Assembly (NCBI GenBank): GCA_017396465.1
Contig: JAFQLU010000008.1
Coordinates: forward strand, 1-32,423
Direction of reading: 5' to 3'
DNA from: Clostridia bacterium
GTDB taxonomy: Bacteria > Bacillota > Clostridia > UBA1381 > UBA9506
DNA length: 32,423 bases
Below, in pieces: positions 7,112 to 15,270 of the stretch (its first letter is position 1; the number at the start of each line of letters is the position of its first letter). A program made the position numbers and the translations under genes. The notes beneath the pieces were generated by a model. That model did not search any database. It saw only the letters and a program-made list of their open reading frames with translations, and was not told the origin of the DNA.

Positions 7112-7130
7112 AAAACCATACATCCGTCAA
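7102..7130 (-). promoter_or_regulatory. Promoter of the GH127 gene, overlapping the divergent AraC promoter
   Basis: On the minus strand TTGACG (7125-7130), a 17-base spacer and TATAAT (7102-7107), 41 bases before the chosen start codon. The two divergent -10 boxes share two bases. Confidence 0.85.
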
Positions 7131-7165
7131 GACAGAAAAACCGATGAAAGGTGTGAAAATCCGAT

Positions 7166-7936
7166 ATGTTAATCTGGAACCAACATACGCTTTCCTACGC
7201 AGGCGGCGGTTTGTTTACCACCACACTACCCTGGGTGCATCCTGAACGAACCGAAAAAACATATGAAATCATCTATATGACCAAAGGCGTTGCCCATATG
7301 GAAGAAAACGGCGAACCCTTCACCTTGGAAAAGGGTGATTTAAAAGTGCTGACGCCCGGACTTCCTCACCGCGGAACAAAAGAATCCCTGCCGCCCACCG
7401 AGTTTTACTGGCACCATTTTCATTTTTCGGGAGACCTTTCGGCTTATCTTTCCGGGCAGACGCTGTTTCGCGGCATATCCAGCGGCGTGTTTCCGGAAAT
7501 TCTGCATCTGGAAAACATTTCGGGTAAAGATGCGGCAGAGCCTGCGCTTTTATATCTTCTCTCCACCTTAATGCATCAGGCTGAAAACAAGGAACATAAC
7601 AGGCTGGCAAACCGCGTATTGGAATGGACACGCATCAACGCCGACGCATCTCTTACGGTTTCGGGTGTTGCAAAGCATTTCGGCTATCATCCCGACCATC
7701 TGTCCCGATTGGTGAAAGCCCATTCCGGCGTGGGGCTGAAAGATGTGCTGGACGGATTCATCATCACCCGCGCCAAGGATTTACTGGATAACTCGACATA
7801 CTCCGTGAAAGAAATTGCAGATATGTTAGGCTTTCGCGATGCCAACCTTTTTGTGAATTTTTATAAGTATCACGAAAACACCACACCAACCCGATACCGT
7901 TGCCGCAACTCAGGTATTCACATGAACGCCCGTTAG
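7166..7936 (+). CDS. AraC family transcriptional regulator, likely local regulator of GH127
   Basis: The 256-residue protein has an AraC-type cupin half (YEIIYMTKGVAHMEENGEPFTLEKGDLKVLTPGLPHRG) and a C-terminal double HTH: LTVSGVAKHFGYHPDHLSRLVKAHSGVGLKDVL and YSVKEIADMLGFRDANLFVNFYKYHENTTPTRYR. The second HTH keeps the family pattern. The ATG at 7166 is preceded by AAAGGTG at a rather long spacing of about 13 bases, so translation may be modest. It is divergent from the GH127 gene with overlapping promoters, so control of both its own gene and GH127 is likely. Its 3' end overlaps the convergent deacetylase gene by four bases. The effector, perhaps arabinose or an arabino-oligosaccharide, is inferred only from the neighbour. 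Confidence 0.88.
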   Translation: MLIWNQHTLSYAGGGLFTTTLPWVHPERTEKTYEIIYMTKGVAHMEENGEPFTLEKGDLKVLTPGLPHRGTKESLPPTEFYWHHFHFSGDLSAYLSGQTLFRGISSGVFPEILHLENISGKDAAEPALLYLLSTLMHQAENKEHNRLANRVLEWTRINADASLTVSGVAKHFGYHPDHLSRLVKAHSGVGLKDVLDGFIITRAKDLLDNSTYSVKEIADMLGFRDANLFVNFYKYHENTTPTRYRCRNSGIHMNAR

Positions 7937-8781
7937 TCAAGGCTTTTCAGGATGCTTTCTGCGCTTCTTTTGTGCGCCCTGTTAAATCGCTTCAGCATAA
8001 ACAGGCTGCTCGTTTTCTCTAACAGGTTCACGCCTTCTGCGCAGCACAGGCTCATGCGAAATCCCATGTTTTTGATTTCTTCTTCCGCTTCGCCGCAGCA
8101 AAATCCGAAGGGATAGGTAAAGCATACCGCCTCTTTTTCTGTGTACTGCTTAAGAAGTGTTTGCATGGCAGATACGTCTGATGTGAACCGCTCACGGTAT
8201 ACCGATTCCTTTTCTCCCTTTAGTCGGGCACAGCCCTTTTGTCCGTGGGACACCTTGTGCATATCATAAGTATGGTTCTGGATTTCGGTGTGGCTACTCC
8301 CCGAAAGCGCGCGGATATCCTCCCATGTGAGATAGGCATAGGACACGTTGCTGTCTTTGTTTTCCGTATAGGTGTCGGCATAGCTTCCCACCACGGAAAC
8401 CACGGCTTTCATGCCGTATTGTTCCAAAAGCGGAACTGCGTATTCCATATACGATAAATACCCGTCATCAAAGGTGAGCATCACCGGTTTTTCCGGAAGA
8501 GGCTCACCTTTTTCCTGATAGGCAAGAAGCTCTTTGGTGCCGATTGCCGTGTATCCCGTCTCTTTCAGGTAGGATAAATCCTCCCGGAATTCCTCCGGCG
8601 AAATCACATAGGCTCCCTGTTTTCCTTTATCCTTTAAGATATGGTGATACATCAGAATAGGAAGCCGGTATTCGCCCTCTATTTCTGCCATGCAATAAAT
8701 AAAATTCCCGGCAGCATATGCACCACATAAGACGGTGGCACAAAGGATAACCGCAACCATTCTTTTCCCGATTCGTTTCAT
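7933..8781 (-). CDS. Membrane-anchored or secreted polysaccharide deacetylase (NodB homology domain)
   Basis: The 282-residue protein has an N-terminal hydrophobic segment (about 8-28) acting as signal anchor or signal peptide, then a carbohydrate esterase 4 domain. Motif 1 TFDDGY (103-108) holds the catalytic base Asp105 and metal ligand Asp106; motif 2 NHTYDMH (169-175) gives the metal histidines; motif 3 is FTYPFGF (221-227). The segment PILMYHHIL before motif 1 is usual for Bacillota members. It probably removes acetyl groups from peptidoglycan or another wall glycan outside the cell. The ATG at 8781 is preceded by AGGAGGG; an upstream ATG at 8814 is not favoured. It is divergent from an M23 peptidase, which suggests a wall-remodelling or sporulation role. 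The exact substrate cannot be told. Confidence 0.87.
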   Translation of the reverse strand: MKRIGKRMVAVILCATVLCGAYAAGNFIYCMAEIEGEYRLPILMYHHILKDKGKQGAYVISPEEFREDLSYLKETGYTAIGTKELLAYQEKGEPLPEKPVMLTFDDGYLSYMEYAVPLLEQYGMKAVVSVVGSYADTYTENKDSNVSYAYLTWEDIRALSGSSHTEIQNHTYDMHKVSHGQKGCARLKGEKESVYRERFTSDVSAMQTLLKQYTEKEAVCFTYPFGFCCGEAEEEIKNMGFRMSLCCAEGVNLLEKTSSLFMLKRFNRAHKRSAESILKSLD

Positions 8782-8810
8782 AACACATCCCTCCTCTGCC
8801 TTATTTATAT

Positions 8811-8839
8811 GCATAGGTTTTTATCAAAAATCATATATT
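8811..8839 (+). promoter_or_regulatory. Sigma-E-like promoter candidate before the M23 peptidase
   Basis: GCATAGG (8811-8817), a 14-base spacer and CATATATT (8832-8839). These fit the sporulation sigma-E pattern (KMATATT, about 14 bases, CATAYNNT) at 5 of 7 and all -10 positions. No sigma-A promoter is clear here. The match is short and may be chance in AT-rich DNA. Confidence 0.3.
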
Positions 8840-8857
8840 TCACCGAGGTGAAACCAT

Positions 8858-9871
8858 ATGAAAACCATGCGCCCTTTTTTGATATTCTGTTTTTGTTCTC
8901 TTCTCGTAAGCATAAGCTGTGTCTGTTTTGTCACTTTTTACGCACCTGCCGATACGGCGGTGGCAAAGGAGGGTGATTTTATCCGTTGGGTGGATTTTAA
9001 TGTGAGCTACGCCGCTTTGTCCGACTGCCTGGCATACGATGTGAAAACCTTCGGCACCGATGCCCACGTCAGCTGGATTGACCTTTTGGCATATCTTGCC
9101 GCCAAGGGAGACGGCACCTTTCAAAGCTACAAAACTTCCGACCTTACAAGGCTCACCGATGAGCTAAACAAAGGCACCGAGCTTTCCTCCCTTACCAAAT
9201 CCTTAAAATCCTTTCCCTACTACAAGGAGGCATATTCTGCCGTTTTAGGCGGTTTTGTGGGCGAATATGAGATTGAAACAGACACAGGCACCACCGAAAA
9301 GAAATATGGCTTAAAGGCATTTTCTCCCGTCGCAAAGGGCTACGCCTATTCGGATTTTGACGATTTTGGTGCCGGCCGCTCCTATGGCTTTAAGCGAAAG
9401 CATTTGGGGCATGATATGATGGGAAGTGTGGGAACGCCTGTTATCGCCGTGGAGTCCGGCTATGTGGAGTGCCATGGCTGGAACCAGTATGGCGGTTGGC
9501 GCATCGGCATACGCTCCTTTGATAAAAAGCGGTATTATTACTACGCCCATCTTCGGAAGGACCATCCTTATAACGACATGTATGAAGGCAAAGCCGTTAC
9601 CGCAGGAGATGTGATCGGCTATCTGGGCATGACGGGCTACAGCACCAAGGAAAATGTGAACAACATCAACACGCCCCATCTGCACTGGGGCATGCAGCTC
9701 ATTTTCGATGAATCGCAAAAGGATGCCGTATCGGAGATATGGATTGACCTTTATGCCATCACAAAGCTTCTTGCCAAAAACCGCTCGGCGGTATACCGTC
9801 CGGAGGGCTCCAATGAATGGGAGCGGCGGTATCAGATGTTTGAGCCGGTGACAGACGCGTTTTCGCATTGA
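8858..9871 (+). CDS. M23 family metallopeptidase with N-terminal membrane segment
   Basis: The 337-residue protein has a hydrophobic N-terminus (about 6-28), a region of roughly 130 residues with no domain I can name (FIRWVDFNVSYAAL onward), and a C-terminal LytM/M23 zinc endopeptidase domain. The zinc and catalytic residues are complete: His182 and Asp186 in HLGHD, His231 in YYAHL, and His274/His276 in HLHWG. Such enzymes cleave peptide cross-links of peptidoglycan. The ATG at 8858 follows GAGGTG at about nine bases. It faces the deacetylase gene, and both could be used in wall remodelling. A sporulation role is possible given a sigma-E-like sequence upstream, but this is weak evidence. The stop codon lies inside the next gene's -35 box. 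Confidence 0.88.
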   Translation: MKTMRPFLIFCFCSLLVSISCVCFVTFYAPADTAVAKEGDFIRWVDFNVSYAALSDCLAYDVKTFGTDAHVSWIDLLAYLAAKGDGTFQSYKTSDLTRLTDELNKGTELSSLTKSLKSFPYYKEAYSAVLGGFVGEYEIETDTGTTEKKYGLKAFSPVAKGYAYSDFDDFGAGRSYGFKRKHLGHDMMGSVGTPVIAVESGYVECHGWNQYGGWRIGIRSFDKKRYYYYAHLRKDHPYNDMYEGKAVTAGDVIGYLGMTGYSTKENVNNINTPHLHWGMQLIFDESQKDAVSEIWIDLYAITKLLAKNRSAVYRPEGSNEWERRYQMFEPVTDAFSH

Positions 9872-9896
9872 CAAACTGCGCAGAGTTCGGTATAAT
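9868..9896 (+). promoter_or_regulatory. Full-consensus sigma-A promoter of the glycosyltransferase gene
   Basis: TTGACA (9868-9873), a 17-base spacer and TATAAT (9891-9896): every position is consensus. The TGA stop codon of the M23 gene (9869-9871) is part of the -35 hexamer. Confidence 0.9.
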
Positions 9897-9927
9897 GATA
9901 CTATAACCTGACCATAGGCGGTATCAT

Positions 9928-11082
9928 ATGAAAATTCTGCAGATAAACGTTTCCGAAGGCGGAAGCACGGGGCATATTGCCTCTGCCATTCACAGACGCC
10001 TGCTTCGGGACGGAGAGGAATCCTTATTTTTATACGGTCGTGGAACGAACGCACTGCAAACCGTGGCAGGGCGTTATTGTTCTGCCCTTTTTACAAGGCT
10101 GACGGGAAATGTGGGCGCGTTTTGCAAAAAGGAAACAGAGCGGTTCATTTCCGCTATTGATGCATTCCGGCCCGACTGCGTGCACCTTCATAATCTGCAC
10201 GGATATTATGTGAATATTTCAAAAATTCTGAATCATTTGAAAGTTGCAAAAATTCCCACGGTTATCACCCTGCACGACGAGTTTTTATACACCGGCAGAT
10301 GCGCCTTTTCCGGCGATTGCGTCCGTTGGCAGATGGGATGCGGCGGTTGTCCGCACAAGGCGGAATACCCTGCCGTTTTTTCCGATAAAACAGCAAAGCT
10401 TCTTCAGGAGAAGAAGGAACTTTTTTCAGAGTTCCCCAACCTTTCCATCGTGTCTCCCTCCAAATGGCTGGCACGGCGCGCAAAGGTCACCTATTTAAAA
10501 GAGCATCCCATATCCGTGATTCCCAACGGCATCGAAACGGATATTTTCCGTCCGGGAGAAAGCAAGCTTCGCGAAGCTTATCATATCACCGAGGAGCATA
10601 TTGTTTTTTCCGCCGCACAAGGGCTGATGCTTCCCCGAAAAGGCGGAAAGCATATTGTGGCATTGGCGCAGGCTATGCCGAACGTTCGGTTTCTGTTAGC
10701 CGGTGCGGAGGAGGGCTCTTATCCTCCCAATGTAACGGTGCTTCCCGCAACATCGGAGCCGGAGCGAATGGCAGAGCTTTACCGCGGGGCGGACGTATTT
10801 TTAATTGCCAGCCGCGAGGATAATTTCCCCACGGTGTGCCTGGAGGCCGCCGCCTGCGGAACGCCTGTTGCAGGCTTTTTAAGCGGTGGAACAGGGGAAA
10901 CCGTGAGCCCCGATATTTCCCGTTTCGTGCCTTACGGCGACCTGGATGCTTTAAAGCACAGCACGGAAAAATTGTTCCTTTTGACGGACAAAAAGGAAAA
11001 TGCCACCCACGCGAGAGATGCCGAAGAAATGTATCAGGCGTACAAAATCCTGTATCTTGCGGCTAAATCGGGAGAAAATTAA
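9928..11082 (+). CDS. GT4 family glycosyltransferase
   Basis: The 384-residue protein has the GT-B fold of family 4 transferases. The N-terminal acceptor half starts MKILQINVSEGGSTGHIA and holds VHLHNLHGYY and TLHDEFLYTGRC; the C-terminal donor half holds SVIPNGIETDIFRP and the EX7E-type segment REDNFPTVCLEAAACGTPV. A cluster of four cysteines (Cys125, 131, 138, 141) ends in CGGCP, a feature seen in a subgroup of GT4 enzymes, perhaps a metal site. No membrane segment is seen, so it works at the cytoplasmic face. It has a full-consensus promoter and AGGCGG six bases before the ATG. It stands alone, with no polysaccharide cluster around it, so the sugar donor and acceptor are unknown. Confidence 0.87.
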   Translation: MKILQINVSEGGSTGHIASAIHRRLLRDGEESLFLYGRGTNALQTVAGRYCSALFTRLTGNVGAFCKKETERFISAIDAFRPDCVHLHNLHGYYVNISKILNHLKVAKIPTVITLHDEFLYTGRCAFSGDCVRWQMGCGGCPHKAEYPAVFSDKTAKLLQEKKELFSEFPNLSIVSPSKWLARRAKVTYLKEHPISVIPNGIETDIFRPGESKLREAYHITEEHIVFSAAQGLMLPRKGGKHIVALAQAMPNVRFLLAGAEEGSYPPNVTVLPATSEPERMAELYRGADVFLIASREDNFPTVCLEAAACGTPVAGFLSGGTGETVSPDISRFVPYGDLDALKHSTEKLFLLTDKKENATHARDAEEMYQAYKILYLAAKSGEN

Positions 11083-11091
11083 AAATTTTCA

Positions 11092-11120
11092 TTGCTATTT
11101 TCCATTATTTATGGTATAAT
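11092..11120 (+). promoter_or_regulatory. Promoter of the mnmG-yicC-remA-gmk-rpoZ-rimO-pgsA operon
   Basis: TTGCTA (11092-11097), a 17-base spacer and TATAAT (11115-11120), 63 bases before the mnmG start. No other clear promoter or terminator is seen until the hairpin after pgsA. Confidence 0.8.
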
Positions 11121-11183
11121 AATGGAATGCATAAAATGATACATGATTTAACCTTGTGAAAGACACAAAAAAAGGAGCGTTTC

Positions 11184-13079
11184 ATGGAAAAGAACATTCC
11201 GGAATCGGCGGCTTATCTTGCGGAGGACTATGACGTTATCGTAGTCGGCGCAGGGCACGCAGGCGTGGAAGCGGCATTGGCCGCGGCACGATTAGGCGTG
11301 AAAACCGCTGTGTTTGCACTGAATTTAGATACCGTTGCCAATATGCCCTGCAACCCCTCCATCGGCGGTACGGCAAAGGGGCATCTGGTGCGCGAAATAG
11401 ATGCTTTAGGCGGCGAAATGGGCAAAGCGGCTGACAAAACCTTTTTGCAGTCCCGTATGCTGAACCGGGGAAAAGGTCCGGCGGTGTATTCGCTTCGTGT
11501 GCAGTCTGATCGACGCGCATATCAGGCCGTGATGAAGCACACCATTGAGCTGACGGAAAACTTAGATTTAAAACAGGCGGAAATCACCGCCTTACATATA
11601 GAAAATCAGGAAGTCAAAGGCGTGATTACCCACACCGGCGCATATCATCCTGCCAAGTGCGTTATCATTGCCAGCGGCACATACCTGAAAGGAAAAATCA
11701 TCATCGGCGACACCGCTTATGCCGGCGGTCCCGACGGAACCCGTGCGGCAGAAGGCTTATCGGCTTCCCTTTTAGATGCCGGAATTTCTCTCATGCGTTT
11801 CAAAACCGGAACGCCTGCCAGAGTGAACCGACACACCGTGGATTTTTCCAAAATGCAGCGGCAGGACGGCGACGAGCCTATCACACCCCTTTCCTTTGAA
11901 ACCAAGGACCCCGGTGTGAACAAAGAATCCTGCTACCTGACCTACACCAACAAAAACACCCATCAGATTATTTTAGATAACCTGCACCGCTCTCCTTTAT
12001 ACAGCGGCAAAATCGAAGGCATCGGCCCCAGATACTGCCCCTCCATTGAGGACAAAATCGTGCGCTTTAAGGACAAAGAACGGCATCAGCTTTTCATTGA
12101 ACCCATGGGCGAAAATACCGAAGAAATGTATGTGCAGGGAATGTCTTCCAGCTTGCCCGAGGACGTGCAGATTAAAATGCTCCGCTCCATTGAAGGGTTG
12201 GAAAACGTAAAAATGATGCGAACGGCTTATGCCATTGAATACGATTGCATCGACCCCACCCAGCTTGCGCTGACTTTAGAGTTTAAAACCGTTTCCGGTC
12301 TTTACGGCGCAGGTCAGTTTAACGGAAGCTCCGGCTATGAAGAAGCCGCGGCGCAGGGACTGATTGCCGGCATCAACGCCGCAAGAAAGATTCAGGGAAA
12401 AGAGGCTATTACGTTAGACCGTTCCTCCAGCTATATCGGCACATTGATTGACGATCTAGTAACCAAAGGAACCCACGAGCCATATCGTATGATGACCTCC
12501 CGTTCGGAATACAGACTTCTGCTCCGTCAGGATAATGCCGACGCGCGCCTCACTCCATTGGGACACGAAATCGGCTTAATCAGCGACGAGCGGTATCAAT
12601 CGTTTTTGGATAAATGGGAAGCCATCCATAATGAGGTGGAACGCATTGAAAAAATCGTGCTTCCGCCCTCTGCCGAGGTGCTTGCCTTTTTAGAGGCACA
12701 CGGCTCCACGCCCATTTCCAGCGGCGTGCGGTTTTCGGATCTTTTAAAACGTCCCGAAATGACCTATGTGGACTTGATGGCGCTCACCAAAACCGAAATC
12801 ACTTTAGACAGAGAGTCTGCCGAGGAAGTGGAAATTTTAGTAAAATACGAAGGCTATATCGCACGGCAGATGAAGCAGGTGGAGCAATTTAAAAAATTAG
12901 AAGCCAAGAAGCTTCCCGAGGATATGGACTACGATGCCATTGACGGACTCAGAATCGAAGCGCGGCAAAAGCTTTTAAAGCTTCGCCCCACCTCCATCGG
13001 TCAGGCAAGCAGAATTTCCGGCGTGAGTCCTGCGGATATCTCCGTTCTGCTGGTATATTTAGAGCAAAACCGTATGTAA
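11184..13079 (+). CDS. mnmG: tRNA uridine-5-carboxymethylaminomethyl modification enzyme MnmG (GidA)
   Basis: The 631-residue FAD protein works with MnmE to place an (aminomethyl or carboxymethylaminomethyl) group on U34 of tRNAs reading two-codon boxes. The N-terminal dinucleotide-binding [10 protein letters not shown] (22-31), the signature [36 protein letters not shown], and the C-terminal [18 protein letters not shown] are all present and the length matches the family. AAAGGAG lies about seven bases before the ATG. It begins a seven-gene housekeeping operon. The usual partner mnmE is not in the window, and no rsmG or parA/parB neighbours are seen, so this is not the origin-proximal arrangement found in many Bacillota. 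Confidence 0.97.
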   Translation: MEKNIPESAAYLAEDYDVIVVGAGHAGVEAALAAARLGVKTAVFALNLDTVANMPCNPSIGGTAKGHLVREIDALGGEMGKAADKTFLQSRMLNRGKGPAVYSLRVQSDRRAYQAVMKHTIELTENLDLKQAEITALHIENQEVKGVITHTGAYHPAKCVIIASGTYLKGKIIIGDTAYAGGPDGTRAAEGLSASLLDAGISLMRFKTGTPARVNRHTVDFSKMQRQDGDEPITPLSFETKDPGVNKESCYLTYTNKNTHQIILDNLHRSPLYSGKIEGIGPRYCPSIEDKIVRFKDKERHQLFIEPMGENTEEMYVQGMSSSLPEDVQIKMLRSIEGLENVKMMRTAYAIEYDCIDPTQLALTLEFKTVSGLYGAGQFNGSSGYEEAAAQGLIAGINAARKIQGKEAITLDRSSSYIGTLIDDLVTKGTHEPYRMMTSRSEYRLLLRQDNADARLTPLGHEIGLISDERYQSFLDKWEAIHNEVERIEKIVLPPSAEVLAFLEAHGSTPISSGVRFSDLLKRPEMTYVDLMALTKTEITLDRESAEEVEILVKYEGYIARQMKQVEQFKKLEAKKLPEDMDYDAIDGLRIEARQKLLKLRPTSIGQASRISGVSPADISVLLVYLEQNRM

Positions 13080-13101
13080 TAAAAGAAAGGAATTTTTTCT
13101 T

Positions 13102-13980
13102 ATGATAAAGAGCATGACAGGCTACGGCCGTTGTGAACACATTGACGAAAACAAAAAAATCGTGATTGACATCCGTTCAGTGAACCACAGATACTGTGAT
13201 GTCACCGTAAAAGTCCCCAGAAGCTATGCTTACCTGGAGGACAAAATCCGCGAATACGTTTCGGCTGAAATTTCCCGCGGTAAGGTGGAGGTTTTCGTGT
13301 ATATCGAAAACTACACCAATGAGGATAAGGTGGTAACCGTTGACCATGTTTTGGCGGAAAACTACTATAACGTATTAAAAGAGCTGAAAGAAACCTACGA
13401 GGTGCGTAACGATATTTCCTTAAGCGATTTAACCCGCTTTTCCGATATCTTCGTAACCCGTCAGCAGGAAGAAGATAAAGATAAGGCATGGGAATTAGTT
13501 TCCGGTTGCTTAAAGTCTGCCGTGGAGGATTTCGTCTCCATGCGTCTTCGTGAAGGCGAGCGCTTAAAGGAAAACCTGTGCGCCCGCGCTGAAGCGATTC
13601 AGTCTCTGATTGCAGAAATCGAAAAACGCACTCCCGAAATCGTGGAGGAATACGCAAAGCGCTTAAGAGAACGTATGACAGAGCTTTTGGGCAATTTCCA
13701 GGTGGAAGAATCCCGTTTGCTCACAGAAGTGGGTATCATGGCTGACCGCGTTTGCATCGATGAGGAGCTGGTTCGCCTCAAGAGCCATTTCGTAGAGCTG
13801 GAAAAGATTCTGGCACTTTCCGAGCCCGTGGGCAGAAAGCTGGACTTTTTGGTGCAGGAAATCAACCGCGAAACCAACACCATCGGCTCTAAAGGAAATG
13901 ATTTTGGCATCGCCAAGCTGGTTGTGGAAATCAAATCCGAAATTGAAAAATTAAGAGAACAGATTCAGAACATTGAATAG
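13102..13980 (+). CDS. yicC: YicC/YloC family endoribonuclease
   Basis: The 292-residue protein starts with the family hallmark MIKSMTGYGR and ends with the conserved NRETNTIGSKGNDFGIAKLVVEIKSEIEKLREQIQNIE (DUF1732). Members in E. coli and B. subtilis (YloC) have endoribonuclease activity and affect mRNA or sRNA decay. The middle third is predicted helical from its charge pattern. GAAAGGA precedes the ATG at 13102, which begins 22 bases after the mnmG stop. Its place before remA, gmk and rpoZ repeats the B. subtilis yloC-remA-gmk-rpoZ order, which strongly supports the call. Confidence 0.95.
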   Translation: MIKSMTGYGRCEHIDENKKIVIDIRSVNHRYCDVTVKVPRSYAYLEDKIREYVSAEISRGKVEVFVYIENYTNEDKVVTVDHVLAENYYNVLKELKETYEVRNDISLSDLTRFSDIFVTRQQEEDKDKAWELVSGCLKSAVEDFVSMRLREGERLKENLCARAEAIQSLIAEIEKRTPEIVEEYAKRLRERMTELLGNFQVEESRLLTEVGIMADRVCIDEELVRLKSHFVELEKILALSEPVGRKLDFLVQEINRETNTIGSKGNDFGIAKLVVEIKSEIEKLREQIQNIE

Positions 13981-13995
13981 ACAAGGGGAACGAAC

Positions 13996-14280
13996 ATGAA
14001 ACTGATTAACATCGGATTCGGTAATATTATTTCGGCAAACAGACTGGTGGCAATTGTAAGCCCCGAGTCTGCGCCCATCAAGCGTATCATTCAGGATGCC
14101 AGAGATCGCGGCACCTTGGTTGACGCAACCTACGGCAGAAGAACCCGTGCCGTTATCATTATGGACAGTGACCACATCATTCTTTCCGCCGTTCAGCCGG
14201 CAACCGTGGCGCACCGTCTGGATGAAAACGCCGTTGTGGACGAGCCCGAGGATGTGGGAGGCGAAGAAGACGATGCATAA
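13996..14280 (+). CDS. remA: RemA-family DNA-binding regulator (DUF370)
   Basis: The 94-residue protein matches RemA (YlzA), a small DNA-binding protein that in B. subtilis activates extracellular matrix and osmoprotection genes. The core [30 protein letters not shown] and the [36 protein letters not shown] segment are highly typical. After the core there is a short acidic tail ([15 protein letters not shown]). AGGGGAAC lies seven bases before the ATG. The gene starts 15 bases after yicC and overlaps gmk by eight bases, indicating coupled translation. The role in this organism is not known; conservation here suggests a chromosome or envelope regulator. Confidence 0.95.
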   Translation: MKLINIGFGNIISANRLVAIVSPESAPIKRIIQDARDRGTLVDATYGRRTRAVIIMDSDHIILSAVQPATVAHRLDENAVVDEPEDVGGEEDDA

Positions 14281-14878
14281 GACAAAAGGTCTTTTGGTTG
14301 TGTTTTCCGGTCCCTCCGGCTCCGGTAAGGGAACGGTGCTTGCCGAAGTGATGAAGCGGTATCCCGACATGGAATTTTCCGTTTCCGCCACCACCCGCGC
14401 ACCCAGAGAGGGCGAAAAAGACGGCGTGAACTACTTTTTTAAAACCAAAGAAGAATTTCAGGATATGGTGGAAAACGGTGGATTCATTGAATGGGCGCAG
14501 TTCTGCGAAAACTGCTACGGAACCCCCCGCGCCTATGTGGAAAGCCGTTTAGAACAAGGCAAAGACGTTGTGCTGGAAATTGAAGTACAAGGCGCAATGC
14601 AGGTGAAAGAAGCCTTTCCCGATGCGGTGCTCATCTTTAATCTTCCGCCCTCCATGCAGGAGCTGGAAAGCCGCTTAATCGGCAGAAACACAGAGCCTAT
14701 CGACGTGGTGAACAAACGATTGGCAACAGCAAAGGAAGAGCTTTTGGTTGCCGACCGCTATGACTATGTGATTGTAAACGATGTGGTAGAATATGCCGCA
14801 GAAAAGTTTTTATCCATCTTAAAAAGCGAAAAATGCAAAGCAGAAAGAAATATTTCGTTACTAAAAGAATTTAAATAA
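14273..14878 (+). CDS. gmk: Guanylate kinase
   Basis: The 201-residue protein phosphorylates GMP to GDP with ATP. The P-loop GPSGSGKG (13-20), the GMP-binding [19 protein letters not shown] and the segment [15 protein letters not shown] are all intact, and the length is that of normal bacterial Gmk. The start ATG at 14273 overlaps the end of remA by eight bases and follows GGGAGG by about ten bases; an upstream in-frame extension from 14096 runs through remA and is not credible. It sits in the operon between remA and rpoZ, as in B. subtilis. Confidence 0.97.
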   Translation: MHKTKGLLVVFSGPSGSGKGTVLAEVMKRYPDMEFSVSATTRAPREGEKDGVNYFFKTKEEFQDMVENGGFIEWAQFCENCYGTPRAYVESRLEQGKDVVLEIEVQGAMQVKEAFPDAVLIFNLPPSMQELESRLIGRNTEPIDVVNKRLATAKEELLVADRYDYVIVNDVVEYAAEKFLSILKSEKCKAERNISLLKEFK

Positions 14879-14910
14879 ACCATACTTATATTTGAAAGGA
14901 ATTGATTATT

Positions 14911-15270
14911 ATGATGCTTTATCCCTCTATTGTTGATTTATTAGAAAAGGCAGGCAGCAAATACAGCCTGGTGATTGCCGCTTCCAAGCGCGCAAGAGAA
15001 ATCTGTGAATCCAGCGAAGAAACCGACGAACCTTTAGACGGTGCACGCGGTATCACCAAAGCTGCAGAAGAAATTGCCGACGGTACCATCACCGTAATCA
15101 ACTACGAAGGTCAGGACGATATCATCAAAAAGCTGGAGCATGTGAACACAGACGAGTATGCTGAAAACGTAATGCATATGCAGATGAGCGGTCTGGCAGC
15201 TGCAGAAGATGAAGAGCTGGCAAGACAGGACGAAGAAGCAGAAGCTGAAAATGAAGAATACAATGACTAA
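14911..15270 (+). CDS. rpoZ: RNA polymerase omega subunit with long acidic C-terminal tail
   Basis: The protein begins MMLYPSIVDLLEKAGSKYSLVIAASKRAREI, the omega-subunit core that binds the beta-prime subunit, followed by ITKAAEEIADGTI typical of omega. At 119 residues it is longer than most Bacillota omegas (about 65-90); the excess is a C-terminal tail of strongly acidic composition (EDEELARQDEEAEAENEEYND). I chose the ATG at 14911, ten bases after AAAGGA; the next ATG at 14914 is possible, and a TTG at 14902 is too close to the ribosome site. It overlaps the start of rimO by eight bases. Confidence 0.93.
   Translation: MMLYPSIVDLLEKAGSKYSLVIAASKRAREICESSEETDEPLDGARGITKAAEEIADGTITVINYEGQDDIIKKLEHVNTDEYAENVMHMQMSGLAAAEDEELARQDEEAEAENEEYND

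Noticed and set aside
9311..10054. Long minus-strand open frame across the M23 and glycosyltransferase genes
   Set aside because: It is antisense to two well-supported genes and their promoter, and its translation shows no known family.
14096..14272. N-terminal extension of guanylate kinase
   Set aside because: It overlaps remA in another frame and has no similarity to Gmk; the P-loop is at the usual distance from the ATG at 14273.
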